Part shown: piece after piece, positions 35,501-43,160 of the stretch
How the letters are laid out: the number at the start of each line of letters is the position of its first letter
Numbering within the stretch: the first letter of the stretch is position 1
DNA from: Acidovorax sp. NO-1
Lineage (GTDB): Bacteria > Pseudomonadota > Gammaproteobacteria > Burkholderiales > Burkholderiaceae_C
DNA length: 64,000 nucleotides
Reading direction: 5' to 3'
NCBI RefSeq assembly: GCF_000238595.1
Contig: NZ_AGTS01000075.1
Location: forward strand, 124,001-188,000
Position numbers and translations under genes: made by a program
The notes under the pieces: generated by a model
Databases searched by the model: none
Told to the model about the DNA's origin: nothing
What the model saw: only the letters and a program-made list of their open reading frames with translations

Positions 35501-37466
35501 GGTCCGTCATCTGCATGTTGAGCAGCTCGGCCTCGGTGTAGCCGTAGTGCGTCTCCATCGATTGGTTCACGGCCAGCAGGCGCAGGGTTTCCTTGTCGTA
35601 CACCCACATCGGGTGCGGGTGCTCGTCAAACAGCATCCGGTACTGCTGCTCGGACGCCTTGAGCTGGCCGGCCACATGCCGAAGCTGCACCATGGCCCCC
35701 AGGGACTCTGTGAGGATCTCCAGATGCGCCACATCGCGCCGCGAAAACGCGTGGGCCTTGTCAGAGGTCACCTTGAGCGAGCCGACCACCGCCTCGCCGG
35801 CACGCAATGGCACGGCCATCACCGAGCGCACGCCATGGCGGTGGGGCATCGAGGCCATGTCCCAGCCCTCGGCTTCGGTGTCGTTGCACACCACCGTCTG
35901 GCCCTGGCTGAGTGCGGGCCACAGCAGGCTCTCGTCCACCGCCAGCAGGTTGCCCACGGGCCGTACATGGTCGCCGGCCGAGGCCTGGGCCACCAGCTGG
36001 CGGCCTTCCAGCAGCTCCACCATCGCGCCACGCGCCTCCGTCTGGCGCAGCACGGTGCTGGCGACCAGCTGCAGCACCTCGGGCAGGGGCATGTCCATGG
36101 ACGAAATGCGCTGCTGCACCTGCAGCAGCTCGGCGTGGTTCTGTGCATCGCGCTGGGCGTCCAGCTCGGCCAGCTTCTGGGCGCTGATGTCGGTCATGCC
36201 GCCCACCATGCGCACGGCCTTGCCGTCGGCATCGCGGATCAGAAAGCCCCGGTCGAGCACCCAGGCGTAGCTGCCATCCTGGCGTTGAAAGCGGTATTCG
36301 GCCGACCAGTGGTGGGCTGTGCCGTCGATGGCGGCATGAATGCCGTGCAGGGTGTGCTCGGCGTCTTCGGGGTGCAGGCGCAGTGTCCAGGACGTGCTGT
36401 CGGGCGGCAGCTGGTCGAGCGGCACGCCAAACAGGTTCTGCATGCCCTCGTTCCACCACATGAGGTCGGTCACCAGGTTCCAGTCCCACACGGCATCGGC
36501 CGTGGCGCGCGACACCAGGAGAAAACGCTCTTCGCTCTCGCGCCGCGCCTGCTGCGCCTGGAACTGCGCCGTGATGTCCTGAAACGCCCCCTGCACATGC
36601 ACGATCTGCCCGTCGGCGTTGTTGCGTGCGGCCTGCCCCGCCGTTCGCACCCAGTAGCACGCGCCCCCGGGCATCATCACCTCGGCTTCCACATCAAACG
36701 GCGTGCCCTGGGCCATGCAGGCTTCAAAGGCCTGGCGCATCGTCTCCCGGTGTGGCGGTGTGTAGAGCTGCAGTGCATCGGCCAGGCTGCAGACGCGATG
36801 GCTCAGGCCATAGGCGTCGGCAATTTCCTGTGACCAGGTGAGCTGGCGCGTGGCGATATCGACCGTCCAGCCGCCCACGCGCGCAATCTGCCCGGCCACA
36901 CGCAGCGCCTGCCCCTGCTTGAGCAGCTCGGCATGAATGTAGTCGCGTTCCTGCACCAGCTCGGCCAGGGCACTCTTTTGGCGGCGCAGCTCCAGCTGCA
37001 CCATGGCCTGGTCGGCCAGGATGCTCAGGCCCTCGATCTGCTCGGCGCCCAGGCTGCGGGGAACGGTGTCGAGTACCGCCAGGGTGCCCACCGCAAAACC
37101 TTCGGGGTTGACCAGGGGCACACAGGCATAGAACCGCACGCAGGGCTCGCCCACCACCAGCGGGTTGTTGGCAAACACCGGGTGCTGGCTGGCATCGGGC
37201 ACCACCACTGGCTCGCGGCGGCCATCAAGCGCGTAGGCGCAAAACGCGATGGCACGGTCGGTCTGGGCAAACGGCACGCCGATGGCGGCCTTGAACCACT
37301 GGCGTTCACTGTCCACAAAGTTGACCACCGCCATGGGGCAGTCGCACACCCGTGCGGCCAGCGTGGCCAGCTGGTCGAAGGCTTCTTCGGGCAGGGTGTC
37401 GAGAATGCCGTAGGACTGCAGTGCCTGGAGCCGCGCGGCCTCGTGGGAAGCGTGGGCAGGCAGCAT
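32577..37466 (-). CDS. Multi-sensor diguanylate cyclase/phosphodiesterase (GAF-PAS-GGDEF-EAL)
   Basis: A very large (1,629-residue) soluble c-di-GMP enzyme. Order, with rough limits: GAF (1-165), two PAS folds (190-440), GAF (450-610), PAS (620-740), two GAF-like folds (755-1070), PAS (1080-1205), GGDEF (1210-1370), EAL (1385-1625). The cyclase motif GGDEF near residue 1275 and the phosphodiesterase motif EAL near 1407 are both intact, so either activity is possible. No membrane segment is seen. I prefer ATG 37466, with AGGAG upstream; GTG 37472 is close. Transcription runs toward the origin-like region and stops at the terminator there. Confidence 0.93.
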   Translation of the reverse strand: MLPAHASHEAARLQALQSYGILDTLPEEAFDQLATLAARVCDCPMAVVNFVDSERQWFKAAIGVPFAQTDRAIAFCAYALDGRREPVVVPDASQHPVFANNPLVVGEPCVRFYACVPLVNPEGFAVGTLAVLDTVPRSLGAEQIEGLSILADQAMVQLELRRQKSALAELVQERDYIHAELLKQGQALRVAGQIARVGGWTVDIATRQLTWSQEIADAYGLSHRVCSLADALQLYTPPHRETMRQAFEACMAQGTPFDVEAEVMMPGGACYWVRTAGQAARNNADGQIVHVQGAFQDITAQFQAQQARRESEERFLLVSRATADAVWDWNLVTDLMWWNEGMQNLFGVPLDQLPPDSTSWTLRLHPEDAEHTLHGIHAAIDGTAHHWSAEYRFQRQDGSYAWVLDRGFLIRDADGKAVRMVGGMTDISAQKLAELDAQRDAQNHAELLQVQQRISSMDMPLPEVLQLVASTVLRQTEARGAMVELLEGRQLVAQASAGDHVRPVGNLLAVDESLLWPALSQGQTVVCNDTEAEGWDMASMPHRHGVRSVMAVPLRAGEAVVGSLKVTSDKAHAFSRRDVAHLEILTESLGAMVQLRHVAGQLKASEQQYRMLFDEHPHPMWVYDKETLRLLAVNQSMETHYGYTEAELLNMQMTDLWPAERREAMKSAIEAIPIDQRRKPVVSRHLKKDGTFMDVEITAGGISFDGRPARQVLATDVTERLRTERELARMGRAQRLLSACNETLVRATSETALLQAICQIAVDIGGYRMGWVGFALDDERKTIAAVAHAGHNQGYLEQLQLSWSADDPYGRGPAGVAVRTGKPVIVQDIRTEGNFADWTGRMLDHGFHGVICLPLQDRDGGRDRTFGLLYLYAPEILQISADEAALLQELANDLAFGITSLRVHKAQQRLQASVLKVAAAVSASTGTEFFVQLVRNMADALGAQGGCVVRLLPDAPGKPPRVATLAAVLDGHMLPNSEYSLEGTPSLLLMSQREYVVADKVQQRYPDAPVLREVGAQAYAGQQLCNGDGEVVGIVFVLFRQALAETDFITSTLQIFAARASAEIDRQLADARIRHQASLLDKAQDAILVRDLQHHIIYWNKSAERLYGWTQLQALGQSIETLLYDDPTHFRHATQAVMDHGEWTGEIVQLHRDGSPIEVEGRWTLVRGDDGQPQSILAINTDIRQRKANEREIQRLAFYDALTGLPNRMLLMDRMGHALANAQRRQQGGALLFIDLDNFKTLNDTLGHDQGDLLLQQVAQRLNTCVRSVDTVARLGGDEFVVMLEELSPRPHELALHARGVGEKILSMLAVPYALAGYQYRSTPSIGIAPFTGEQTTVGELLKQADLAMYQAKTAGRNTLRFFDPDMQAVVTARAGLETDLRAALAQEEFLLHFQPQMHQSGRCVGVEALVRWAHPQRGMVAPAQFIPLAEETGLILPLGRWVLHTACKLLASWQDDPALSHLTMAVNVSSRQFRHASFVDDVARVLAITGAPSSLLKLELTESVLVEDMETTIATMAALRSHGVGFSLDDFGTGYSSLSYLKRMPLDQLKIDQSFVRDLLTDPNDAAIVDTIIGLSRSLGLEVIAEGVETPEQRELLARAGCQLYQGYLVSRPLSVDLLDAFLHAPAA

Positions 37467-37730
37467 CGTCACGCCCGCTCCTGGCCCGTGGGCGTGATGC
37501 AGCCCTCCTCCAGCCGCAGGGCGGCCTGCGGGGCGTTGCAAAGGGGCTGGAGCTGTATCAACACAGGGTGGGGTCGGTAAAGCGGCACACGCCGAACGGC
37601 CAGACACCGGCGCCATGGCGCAGGCGACGGGTGACAACTTGTAAAGCAGCAATGCTACACCGCGTGGGGCCGGCCGTCAGAGTCGCGCAGGCAACCTTCG
37701 CGCAGCGCCATGCTTGCTAGCCTGTGCGCC

Positions 37731-38174
37731 ATGCAGATCTCCGAACTTGCCCGCCAGGCCTCGGTGTCCGTTCACGCCTTGCGCCACTATGAGCGGCTGG
37801 GGCTGATCCGCCCGCACCGCCGGCCCAACGGCTACCGCGACTACCCCGCCAGCGTCAAGCGCGAGGTGGTGTTCATCGCCATGTCGCGCCAGCTGGGCTT
37901 TGCCTTGCCCCAGATTGCACAGCGGCTTGCGGACTACCGCGCGCGCACGCTGGGCATCGACGACATGGTGCAGGCCCTGCAGGAGCGTGCGGACGCACTG
38001 GCCGAGCAGATCCGCCAGCTGCAGGCCCAAAAGCAGGTGGTGCTGGATCACCAGGCGTGGTTGCAGGCGCAACAGCCACGCAAGCGCGAGACTGCCCGCA
38101 CCTGGCCGCGCGTGCGGCCCAGGGCCACCGTAGAGCCCCCTTCCCCCACCCCACCGCCCCGGAAAACGCCATGA
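37731..38174 (+). CDS. MerR-family transcriptional regulator
   Basis: A 147-residue MerR protein with the winged-helix N-terminus (MQISELARQASVSVHALRHYERLGLI, NGYRDY) and a coiled-coil dimerisation helix (about 80-110), then a proline- and arginine-rich tail. No cysteine metal site is seen, so it probably responds to an organic effector or redox signal. Its stop overlaps the start of the thioesterase gene by 4 bp, so the two form an operon. Confidence 0.88.
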   Translation: MQISELARQASVSVHALRHYERLGLIRPHRRPNGYRDYPASVKREVVFIAMSRQLGFALPQIAQRLADYRARTLGIDDMVQALQERADALAEQIRQLQAQKQVVLDHQAWLQAQQPRKRETARTWPRVRPRATVEPPSPTPPPRKTP

Positions 38175-38629
38175 CCACCCCTTTGCCATCCCCCTCGCCC
38201 ACCGCCTCCCTCGCTGCATTGCAGGCCTTTGTGCAAGCCATGCCCATGGCCCGCACGCTCGGGCTGCGCTTTGTCCATGCCGAAGCGGGGAGGGTGGAAG
38301 TGGAAATCCCGGTGAGTGAGGCCTTCAGCTTTCGGCCCGGCCAGCTGCAGGCCACAGCCGTGTTTGCCGTGGCCGACTTTGCGGCGGTGGCGGCAGCGGG
38401 CACTGTGCTGCCGCCGGGTTGGACCAACGCCACGGTGGACGCCACCGTGAAACTCGTGGCACCCGCGCGGGGCGCTTGCCTGCGTGCGCGCGGGCGCGTG
38501 GTGGATGCGGGGCGGTTGCTCACCGTCTGTGCGGCAGATGTCGTTGCGGTGGACGGGAACGGCCAGGAAACCCTGTGCGCCACGCTCCTGGCGACGGCAC
38601 GCAATATCGAACCCGCCCCCCAGCGGTAG
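38171..38629 (+). CDS. PaaI-like thioesterase / DUF4442 hotdog-fold protein
   Basis: A 152-residue single hotdog-fold protein. The core (MARTLGLRFVHAEAGRVEVE, FRPGQLQATAVFAVADFAAVAA, NATVDATVKLVAPARG) resembles PaaI/DUF4442 acyl-CoA thioesterases. The aspartate in VADFAA could be the catalytic acid. It is translationally coupled to the MerR gene, which may regulate it. Substrate unknown. Confidence 0.8.
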   Translation: MTTPLPSPSPTASLAALQAFVQAMPMARTLGLRFVHAEAGRVEVEIPVSEAFSFRPGQLQATAVFAVADFAAVAAAGTVLPPGWTNATVDATVKLVAPARGACLRARGRVVDAGRLLTVCAADVVAVDGNGQETLCATLLATARNIEPAPQR

Positions 38630-38647
38630 GCCGCCGCCGCGCAGGTG

Positions 38648-39748
38648 TCAGCCCCGCGCGCGCCGCGCGCGCACGGCGGCCGCCAGCCCCTCGAGCACCG
38701 GCACCGTCTGCGCCATGCTGATGCAGGCGTCGGTCACTGACACGCCATGCTGCAGCGGCTGGCCGGGCTCGATGTCCTGGCGGCCTTCCTGCAGGTGGCT
38801 TTCGATCATCAGGCCGGTGATGCGCGCGTCCCCCGCCGCAATCTGCTGCGCCACTTCGCCGGCGACCGTGATCTGGCGCTGGTGCTGCTTGCTGCTGTTG
38901 GCGTGGCTCACATCGATCATCACCTGCCCGCGCAGGCCCGCCGCCTGCAGCATGGCGCAGGCGGCATCTACATCGGCAGCGCTGTAGTTGGGCTGCTTGC
39001 CTCCCCGCAGGATCACGTGGCAGTCCTGGTTGCCACGTGTCTCGAAGATCGCAGCCTGGCCCATCTTGGTCATGCCCATGAAGGCGTGCGAGGCCTGGGC
39101 CGCCTGGATGGCGTCGGAAGCCACCTTCACACCGCCATCGGTACCGTTCTTGAAACCCACGGGGCACGACAGGCCGCTGGCCAGCTGGCGGTGGCTCTGG
39201 CTCTCGGTGGTGCGCGCGCCAATCGCGCCCCAGCTCACCAGGTCGCTGATGAACTGCGGCGAGAGCAGGTCCAAAAATTCGGTGCCCACCGGCAGGCCCG
39301 TGGCCAGCACATCCAGCAGCAGCTGGCGCGCCAGCTCCAGCCCCTCGTTGATCGCAAAGCTTCCATCCAGGTGCGGGTCATTGATGTAGCCCTTCCAGCC
39401 CACGGTGGTGCGCGGCTTTTCAAAATACACGCGCATCACCACGAGCAGATCATCTTGCAGCGCGTCGGCCTGCGTCTTGAGCTGGCGCGCGTACTCCATC
39501 GCCTGGCCATGGTCGTGGATGGAGCAGGGCCCCACCACCACGATCAGCCGGTCGTCCTGCCCGTGCAGGATGCGCGAGATGGCGGCGCGGCTCGATTCGA
39601 CCAGCGCCTGCGCCGCATCGGGCGCGGGCAGCCACTCCTGCAGCAACGCAGGCGTGATCAGCGGCCGCACGGCCTTGATGCGCGTGTCATCGATGCGCGT
39701 CGTATCGTGGGTGGAAACAGGGTGTGCGGAGCGGTGTGCATGGGTCAT
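38648..39748 (-). CDS. aroG: 3-deoxy-7-phosphoheptulonate synthase (DAHP synthase, class I)
   Basis: Catalyses the first step of the shikimate pathway, condensing phosphoenolpyruvate and erythrose 4-phosphate. The 366-residue protein has the class I-alpha motifs VVVGPCSIHD, PRTTVGWKGYINDP, GARTTESQSHRQLASGLS and GFKNGTDG, as in the AroF/AroG/AroH enzymes that are feedback-inhibited by aromatic amino acids; which amino acid cannot be told here. The ATG at 39748 gives the normal length; the frame is open further upstream through a family B repeat, which is not part of the gene. Confidence 0.95.
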   Translation of the reverse strand: MTHAHRSAHPVSTHDTTRIDDTRIKAVRPLITPALLQEWLPAPDAAQALVESSRAAISRILHGQDDRLIVVVGPCSIHDHGQAMEYARQLKTQADALQDDLLVVMRVYFEKPRTTVGWKGYINDPHLDGSFAINEGLELARQLLLDVLATGLPVGTEFLDLLSPQFISDLVSWGAIGARTTESQSHRQLASGLSCPVGFKNGTDGGVKVASDAIQAAQASHAFMGMTKMGQAAIFETRGNQDCHVILRGGKQPNYSAADVDAACAMLQAAGLRGQVMIDVSHANSSKQHQRQITVAGEVAQQIAAGDARITGLMIESHLQEGRQDIEPGQPLQHGVSVTDACISMAQTVPVLEGLAAAVRARRARG

Positions 39749-39825
39749 GGTGGCCCCGATTGTCGCGGAGCCCGGTCGCTGGCCGAATCGAGGCACGTTG
39801 CCAAAGACTGGCGCGACCCCCGCGA

Positions 39826-39935
39826 GAGACGCAGAGCAAGGGCCGCCCCGCAGCGAGTGCGTCGTCCCCCTGCCCCGCAGCGCGCAGCGATGCCAGAGCG
39901 GGGGGAAGCGGCGAAGCCGCTCAGGGGGGTGTCCG
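39826..39935. repeat. GC-rich dispersed repeat, family B (copy 7, inverted)
   Basis: Contains AGCAAGGGCCGCCCCGCAGC and GAAGCGGCGAAGCCGCTCAG, nearly identical to the right part of copy 3. It lies between the DAHP synthase and NlpC/P60 genes. Confidence 0.65.
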
Positions 39936-39938
39936 AAT

Positions 39939-40460
39939 TCAAGGTCTGCGAAACGCCGCGTTCTGCCGGGCCCAGTGGCGCGACTGCAAATGGTCCAGCC
40001 GCACCGTGCCACCCGTGGAGGGCGCGTGCACAAAGCGTCCCTCCCCCACATAGATGCCGGCATGGTTGGGCTGGCGGCCTGTGCCAAACACCACCAGGTC
40101 GCCCACCCGCAGCTCGCTGCCGTCGATCGGGTATCCCCAGCGGTTGAGCTGCGCCACCGTGCGCGGTGGCGGGGTGCCCACCTGGTTGCGGTACACGTAC
40201 CCGATCAGCCCGCTGCAATCAAAACCCGATTCGGGCGTGTTGCCGCCATAGCGGTACGGCGTGCCCACCAGGCCCAGTGCATGGATGGCGATGTCGTGCG
40301 CCTGCTCGGCAGACAGCGGCGGGCTGGTGCGGATCGGTGCCGGCGGTGACGCGGAAGACGAGGACGAAGAAGCTGAAGGGGCCCGCGACGTGCTGCAGCC
40401 GCCCAGCACCAGCAGGGCGGCGGCGCAGGCGGCAAGGCTCAGGCTGTGAAAGGCGCGCAT
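39939..40460 (-). CDS. NlpC/P60-family lipoprotein endopeptidase
   Basis: A 173-residue secreted cell-wall hydrolase. The lipobox LGGC ends the signal peptide (cysteine near residue 22), then a Ser-rich linker and the NlpC/P60 domain. The catalytic cysteine is in GFDCSGLIGYVY, the histidines in NHAGIYVG and FVHAP. Such enzymes cut peptide cross-links of murein (compare Spr/MepS) at the outer membrane. The family B repeat ends close to its stop codon. Confidence 0.93.
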   Translation of the reverse strand: MRAFHSLSLAACAAALLVLGGCSTSRAPSASSSSSSASPPAPIRTSPPLSAEQAHDIAIHALGLVGTPYRYGGNTPESGFDCSGLIGYVYRNQVGTPPPRTVAQLNRWGYPIDGSELRVGDLVVFGTGRQPNHAGIYVGEGRFVHAPSTGGTVRLDHLQSRHWARQNAAFRRP

Positions 40461-40541
40461 GGGCCGAAGGGTAACGGATGGAATGCCGTGTGGGCGCCTG
40501 AACCACCGCCGGCGTGGGGATTTGCGCCGCCAGGGGGCCGG

Positions 40542-41054
40542 TCAGCGCCTGCGGCGCTTCCCGCGCTGCACGCGCCCGGCCGGTGTGGCTGCTTTGGGCG
40601 CCAGCCCCAGCGCGGCGCGCGCCAGCGCATCGGCGGCGCCGTTGCGGTGGCGGGGAACCCATTGCAGGTTCACCTGTGCAAACTGCTGCAGCACGGTGCG
40701 CGCCTCGTCAAACAGGGGCGCCAGGCGCGCGATGGGGGCCAGGGTGGGTGCGCCCGCCGGTGGGGCCAGTTGCTCCACCAGCACGCTGCTGTCGCTGAAC
40801 ACCTGCACCGCCGTGGTGGCGGCCGCTGCCTGCCCCTGCAGCCACTGCAGCGCCCGCAGCAGTGCGCGCAGCTCGGCCTCGTTGTTGCAGCCGGTGAAGG
40901 TGGTGGCTTCAGAGATCTGGTGCCGTACGGTGCCGTCGGGCCCCACCAGCAATGCCCCCAGCCCCATGCGACCGGGGTTGGGCCAGGCGCTGCCGTCGCA
41001 GTGAATCACCCAGGGGCTGGAGAGGCCCGGTGCGGCCGCCCGTGCAGTCGTCAC
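40542..41054 (-). CDS. Ribonuclease HI-family protein
   Basis: A 170-residue RNase H fold protein with all four acidic catalytic positions: CDGSAWPNPG (D), NNEAELRALL (E), VFSDSSVLV (D) and HRNGAADALA (D). It would cut RNA in RNA-DNA hybrids. The N-terminal strand and the ASDALA-like end resemble the short Bacillus YpdQ/archaeal-type RNase HI group. The start is a GTG (41054) overlapping the stop of the DUF3297 gene by 4 bp. The C-terminus is strongly basic (GKRRRR). Confidence 0.88.
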   Translation of the reverse strand: MTTARAAAPGLSSPWVIHCDGSAWPNPGRMGLGALLVGPDGTVRHQISEATTFTGCNNEAELRALLRALQWLQGQAAAATTAVQVFSDSSVLVEQLAPPAGAPTLAPIARLAPLFDEARTVLQQFAQVNLQWVPRHRNGAADALARAALGLAPKAATPAGRVQRGKRRRR

Positions 41055-41308
41055 TTGTAGAAGGCTTCCACCTTGCCCTTGAGCTTGATCATCAGCGGGT
41101 GGCCCTTGCGGTCCACCGTCTTGCCCGCAGGCACCTTCACCCAGCCTTCGCTGATGCAGTATTCCTCCACATCGGTGCGGTCCTTGCCGTTGAAACGGAT
41201 GCCGATGTCGTGCTTGAACACCTCGGCCACATGGTGGGGGCTGCGGGGGTCTACCGACAGATGGTCGGGCAGGGGGGGCGGCGTGGTGGAAGTGGTGGCG
41301 TCGGTCAT
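41051..41308 (-). CDS. DUF3297 family protein
   Basis: An 85-residue protein of unknown function matching DUF3297 by the sequence HLSVDPRSPHHVAEVF, RFNGKDRTDVEEYCISEGW and KVEAFYK. Small, probably cytoplasmic and nucleic-acid- or ligand-binding by size and charge, but no function is known. It is coupled to the RNase H gene, which suggests a shared role. Confidence 0.85.
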   Translation of the reverse strand: MTDATTSTTPPPLPDHLSVDPRSPHHVAEVFKHDIGIRFNGKDRTDVEEYCISEGWVKVPAGKTVDRKGHPLMIKLKGKVEAFYK

Positions 41309-41439
41309 GCAGAGGGCGCTTTGTTGGAAAGCGGGAGTGAAACAAAACAGAAAGCGCGGATTCTCCGGGATTTGTGCCCGCGGCGCGGTGCCCTGGCCCT
41401 GCCCGTGCCTGCGGCGCCGCCGGAGCACAGCGCAGCAAA

Positions 41440-41500
41440 ATATCAGTAAAAAGTGCCCCTGGCGCTTATCCATCAAGCGCTGATAGCTATCAAATTAATA
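41440..41500. repeat. Dispersed palindromic repeat, family A (copy 8, inverted)
   Basis: GTGCCCCTGGCGCTTATCCA, TCAAGCGCTGATAGCTATCAAA. It lies between the 5' end of the DUF3297 gene and the exonuclease gene. Confidence 0.75.
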
Positions 41501-41536
41501 GTAATTGATACGGCACCACCCGGCAGCGCAACGCCC

Positions 41537-42148
41537 TCATGCCACGGCGTGCTGCGCCAGCAGCGCGCCCACCTTGGGCCGGGCGCAGCGCTGCAGCGTT
41601 TGCAGCAGCGTGTAGCTGGGCTCTGCCACCCGCCAGTGCGTGCGCAGGTCGTGCTGCATGCGCGCCAGCAGCGCAGCCGCCATCTCGGCATCGGCCAGCG
41701 CCCGGTGGGCCTGGCCCGTGCGCGGCAGGCCGTGGTAGTCCACCAGCGTGCCCAGCTTGTGGCTGGGCGCCTGCGGGTACAGGCGCCGCGACAGCAGCAC
41801 CGTGCACGCAAACGGCTGCGGTGCAGTCAGCCCGGCCAGCGCCAGCTCGGCCTGCCAGAACTTGCTGTCAAACGCGGCGTTGTGCGCCACCATGGGTGCA
41901 TCGCCCACAAAGCGCGCGGCGTCCTGCATCACCTGCGCCGCATCGGGCGCGGTGTTCACCATCGCATTGGTGATGCCGGTGAGCTGGGTGATGAAAGGCG
42001 GTATCCACGCGCCGGTTTTCATCAGGCTCTGAAAGCGGTCCACCACCTGCCCTTTTTCCAGCAACACGATGGCCACTTCGGTGGCGCGCGCGCCCTGGCC
42101 GGGCGAGATGCCGGTGGTTTCAAAGTCGATGACGGCGATGGGGGGCAT
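41537..42148 (-). CDS. DnaQ-like (DEDDh) 3'-5' exonuclease
   Basis: A 203-residue exonuclease with the DEDDh motifs: AVIDFETTGISPG (ExoI, D and E), MVAHNAAFDSKFW (ExoII, D) and HRALADAEMAA (ExoIII, H and D). It resembles PolC-type/DnaQ proofreading domains but is free-standing, so it may act in repair or RNA processing. It is in its own transcription unit, upstream of which is the EamA gene on the same strand separated by 73 bp. Confidence 0.9.
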   Translation of the reverse strand: MPPIAVIDFETTGISPGQGARATEVAIVLLEKGQVVDRFQSLMKTGAWIPPFITQLTGITNAMVNTAPDAAQVMQDAARFVGDAPMVAHNAAFDSKFWQAELALAGLTAPQPFACTVLLSRRLYPQAPSHKLGTLVDYHGLPRTGQAHRALADAEMAAALLARMQHDLRTHWRVAEPSYTLLQTLQRCARPKVGALLAQHAVA

Positions 42149-42221
42149 GGGGTGCGGTGTGGCAAACGCCAGGAGCGGTAACAGGGCGGCAGTATCGCTG
42201 TTGCAACTGCACGCCGAGAAG

Positions 42222-43070
42222 CTACACCCGGGGAGTCTTCTCGCGGATCACCAGCCCGATCCCGCCCAGAATGGCGACGGTCGCGAGCGTCAGCCGCAGC
42301 GTCAGCGGCTCGCCCAGCAGGGCCACGCCGCCCAGCGCCGCCAGCACGGGCACGCTCAGTTGCACCGTGGCGGCCTGCGTGGCACGAAGCTGGGGCAGCG
42401 CGGCGTACCACAGCGCGTAGCCCACACCCGATGCCAGCGCACCCGACGCCGCCGCATACGCGAGGCCCGGCGCGTCCCACGCGGTGTGGCCCAGCGTGGC
42501 GATGCTCAGCAGCAGGGCCAGCGGCGTGGCACGCAGAAAATTGCCTGCTGTGGTGTCGGTGGCATCACCGCCGCTGCGGCCGCGCAGCGAATACACGCCC
42601 CAGGCCACGCCCGCCAGCAGCATCAACGCGGCGGCCCCCAGCGGCGGTGCCGACAGGCCCGGCAGCAGCAGCGCCCCGATGCCGGCAAACGCCAGCACCA
42701 GGCCCGCCAGGGGCAGCGGGCCCAGCCGCTCGCCGCGGTACAGACCGTGGCCGATCATCGTGGCCTGCACCGCACCAAACAGCAGCAGCGCACCCGTGGC
42801 GGCCGTGAGGCTGACATAGGCAAACGAGAACCCGGCCGCATACACGCACAGCGCCGCCGCAGACGGCCAGTTGCCCGCACGCCACGCCGGCCCGCTTTTA
42901 CGCCATGCCACCAGCACCGCCAGCGTGGCTGCGCCGGTGGCCAGCCGCACGCTGGTGAACGTGGCCGCATCCATCCCGGTGTGCTGGAGCGCGGCGCGGC
43001 ACAGCAGGGAATTGCCTGTAAACGCCAGCATGGCCAGCACGGTGAGAGTGACGGTTCGAGACAAGGGCAT
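42222..43070 (-). CDS. DMT-superfamily transporter (EamA domain)
   Basis: A 282-residue membrane protein with ten hydrophobic segments and the internal twofold repeat of the drug/metabolite transporter superfamily; FTGNSLLCRAALQHTGMDAATFTSVRL is typical of the N-terminal EamA half. Such proteins usually export amino acids or metabolites. Substrate unknown. Confidence 0.9.
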   Translation of the reverse strand: MPLSRTVTLTVLAMLAFTGNSLLCRAALQHTGMDAATFTSVRLATGAATLAVLVAWRKSGPAWRAGNWPSAAALCVYAAGFSFAYVSLTAATGALLLFGAVQATMIGHGLYRGERLGPLPLAGLVLAFAGIGALLLPGLSAPPLGAAALMLLAGVAWGVYSLRGRSGGDATDTTAGNFLRATPLALLLSIATLGHTAWDAPGLAYAAASGALASGVGYALWYAALPQLRATQAATVQLSVPVLAALGGVALLGEPLTLRLTLATVAILGGIGLVIREKTPRV

Positions 43071-43160
43071 GGCGTGCGGCGCGGTGGTGGGCCCCCGAGC
43101 CTAGCAAAGGTGGGCGGCCCGCCCGGCGCGCGCATGCCACCACCGGCGGGGCGCGGCGGC

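Noticed and set aside
34755-36833. 692-codon open frame opposite the GGDEF/EAL gene
   Set aside because: Shadow of the real gene; low-complexity composition and no family.
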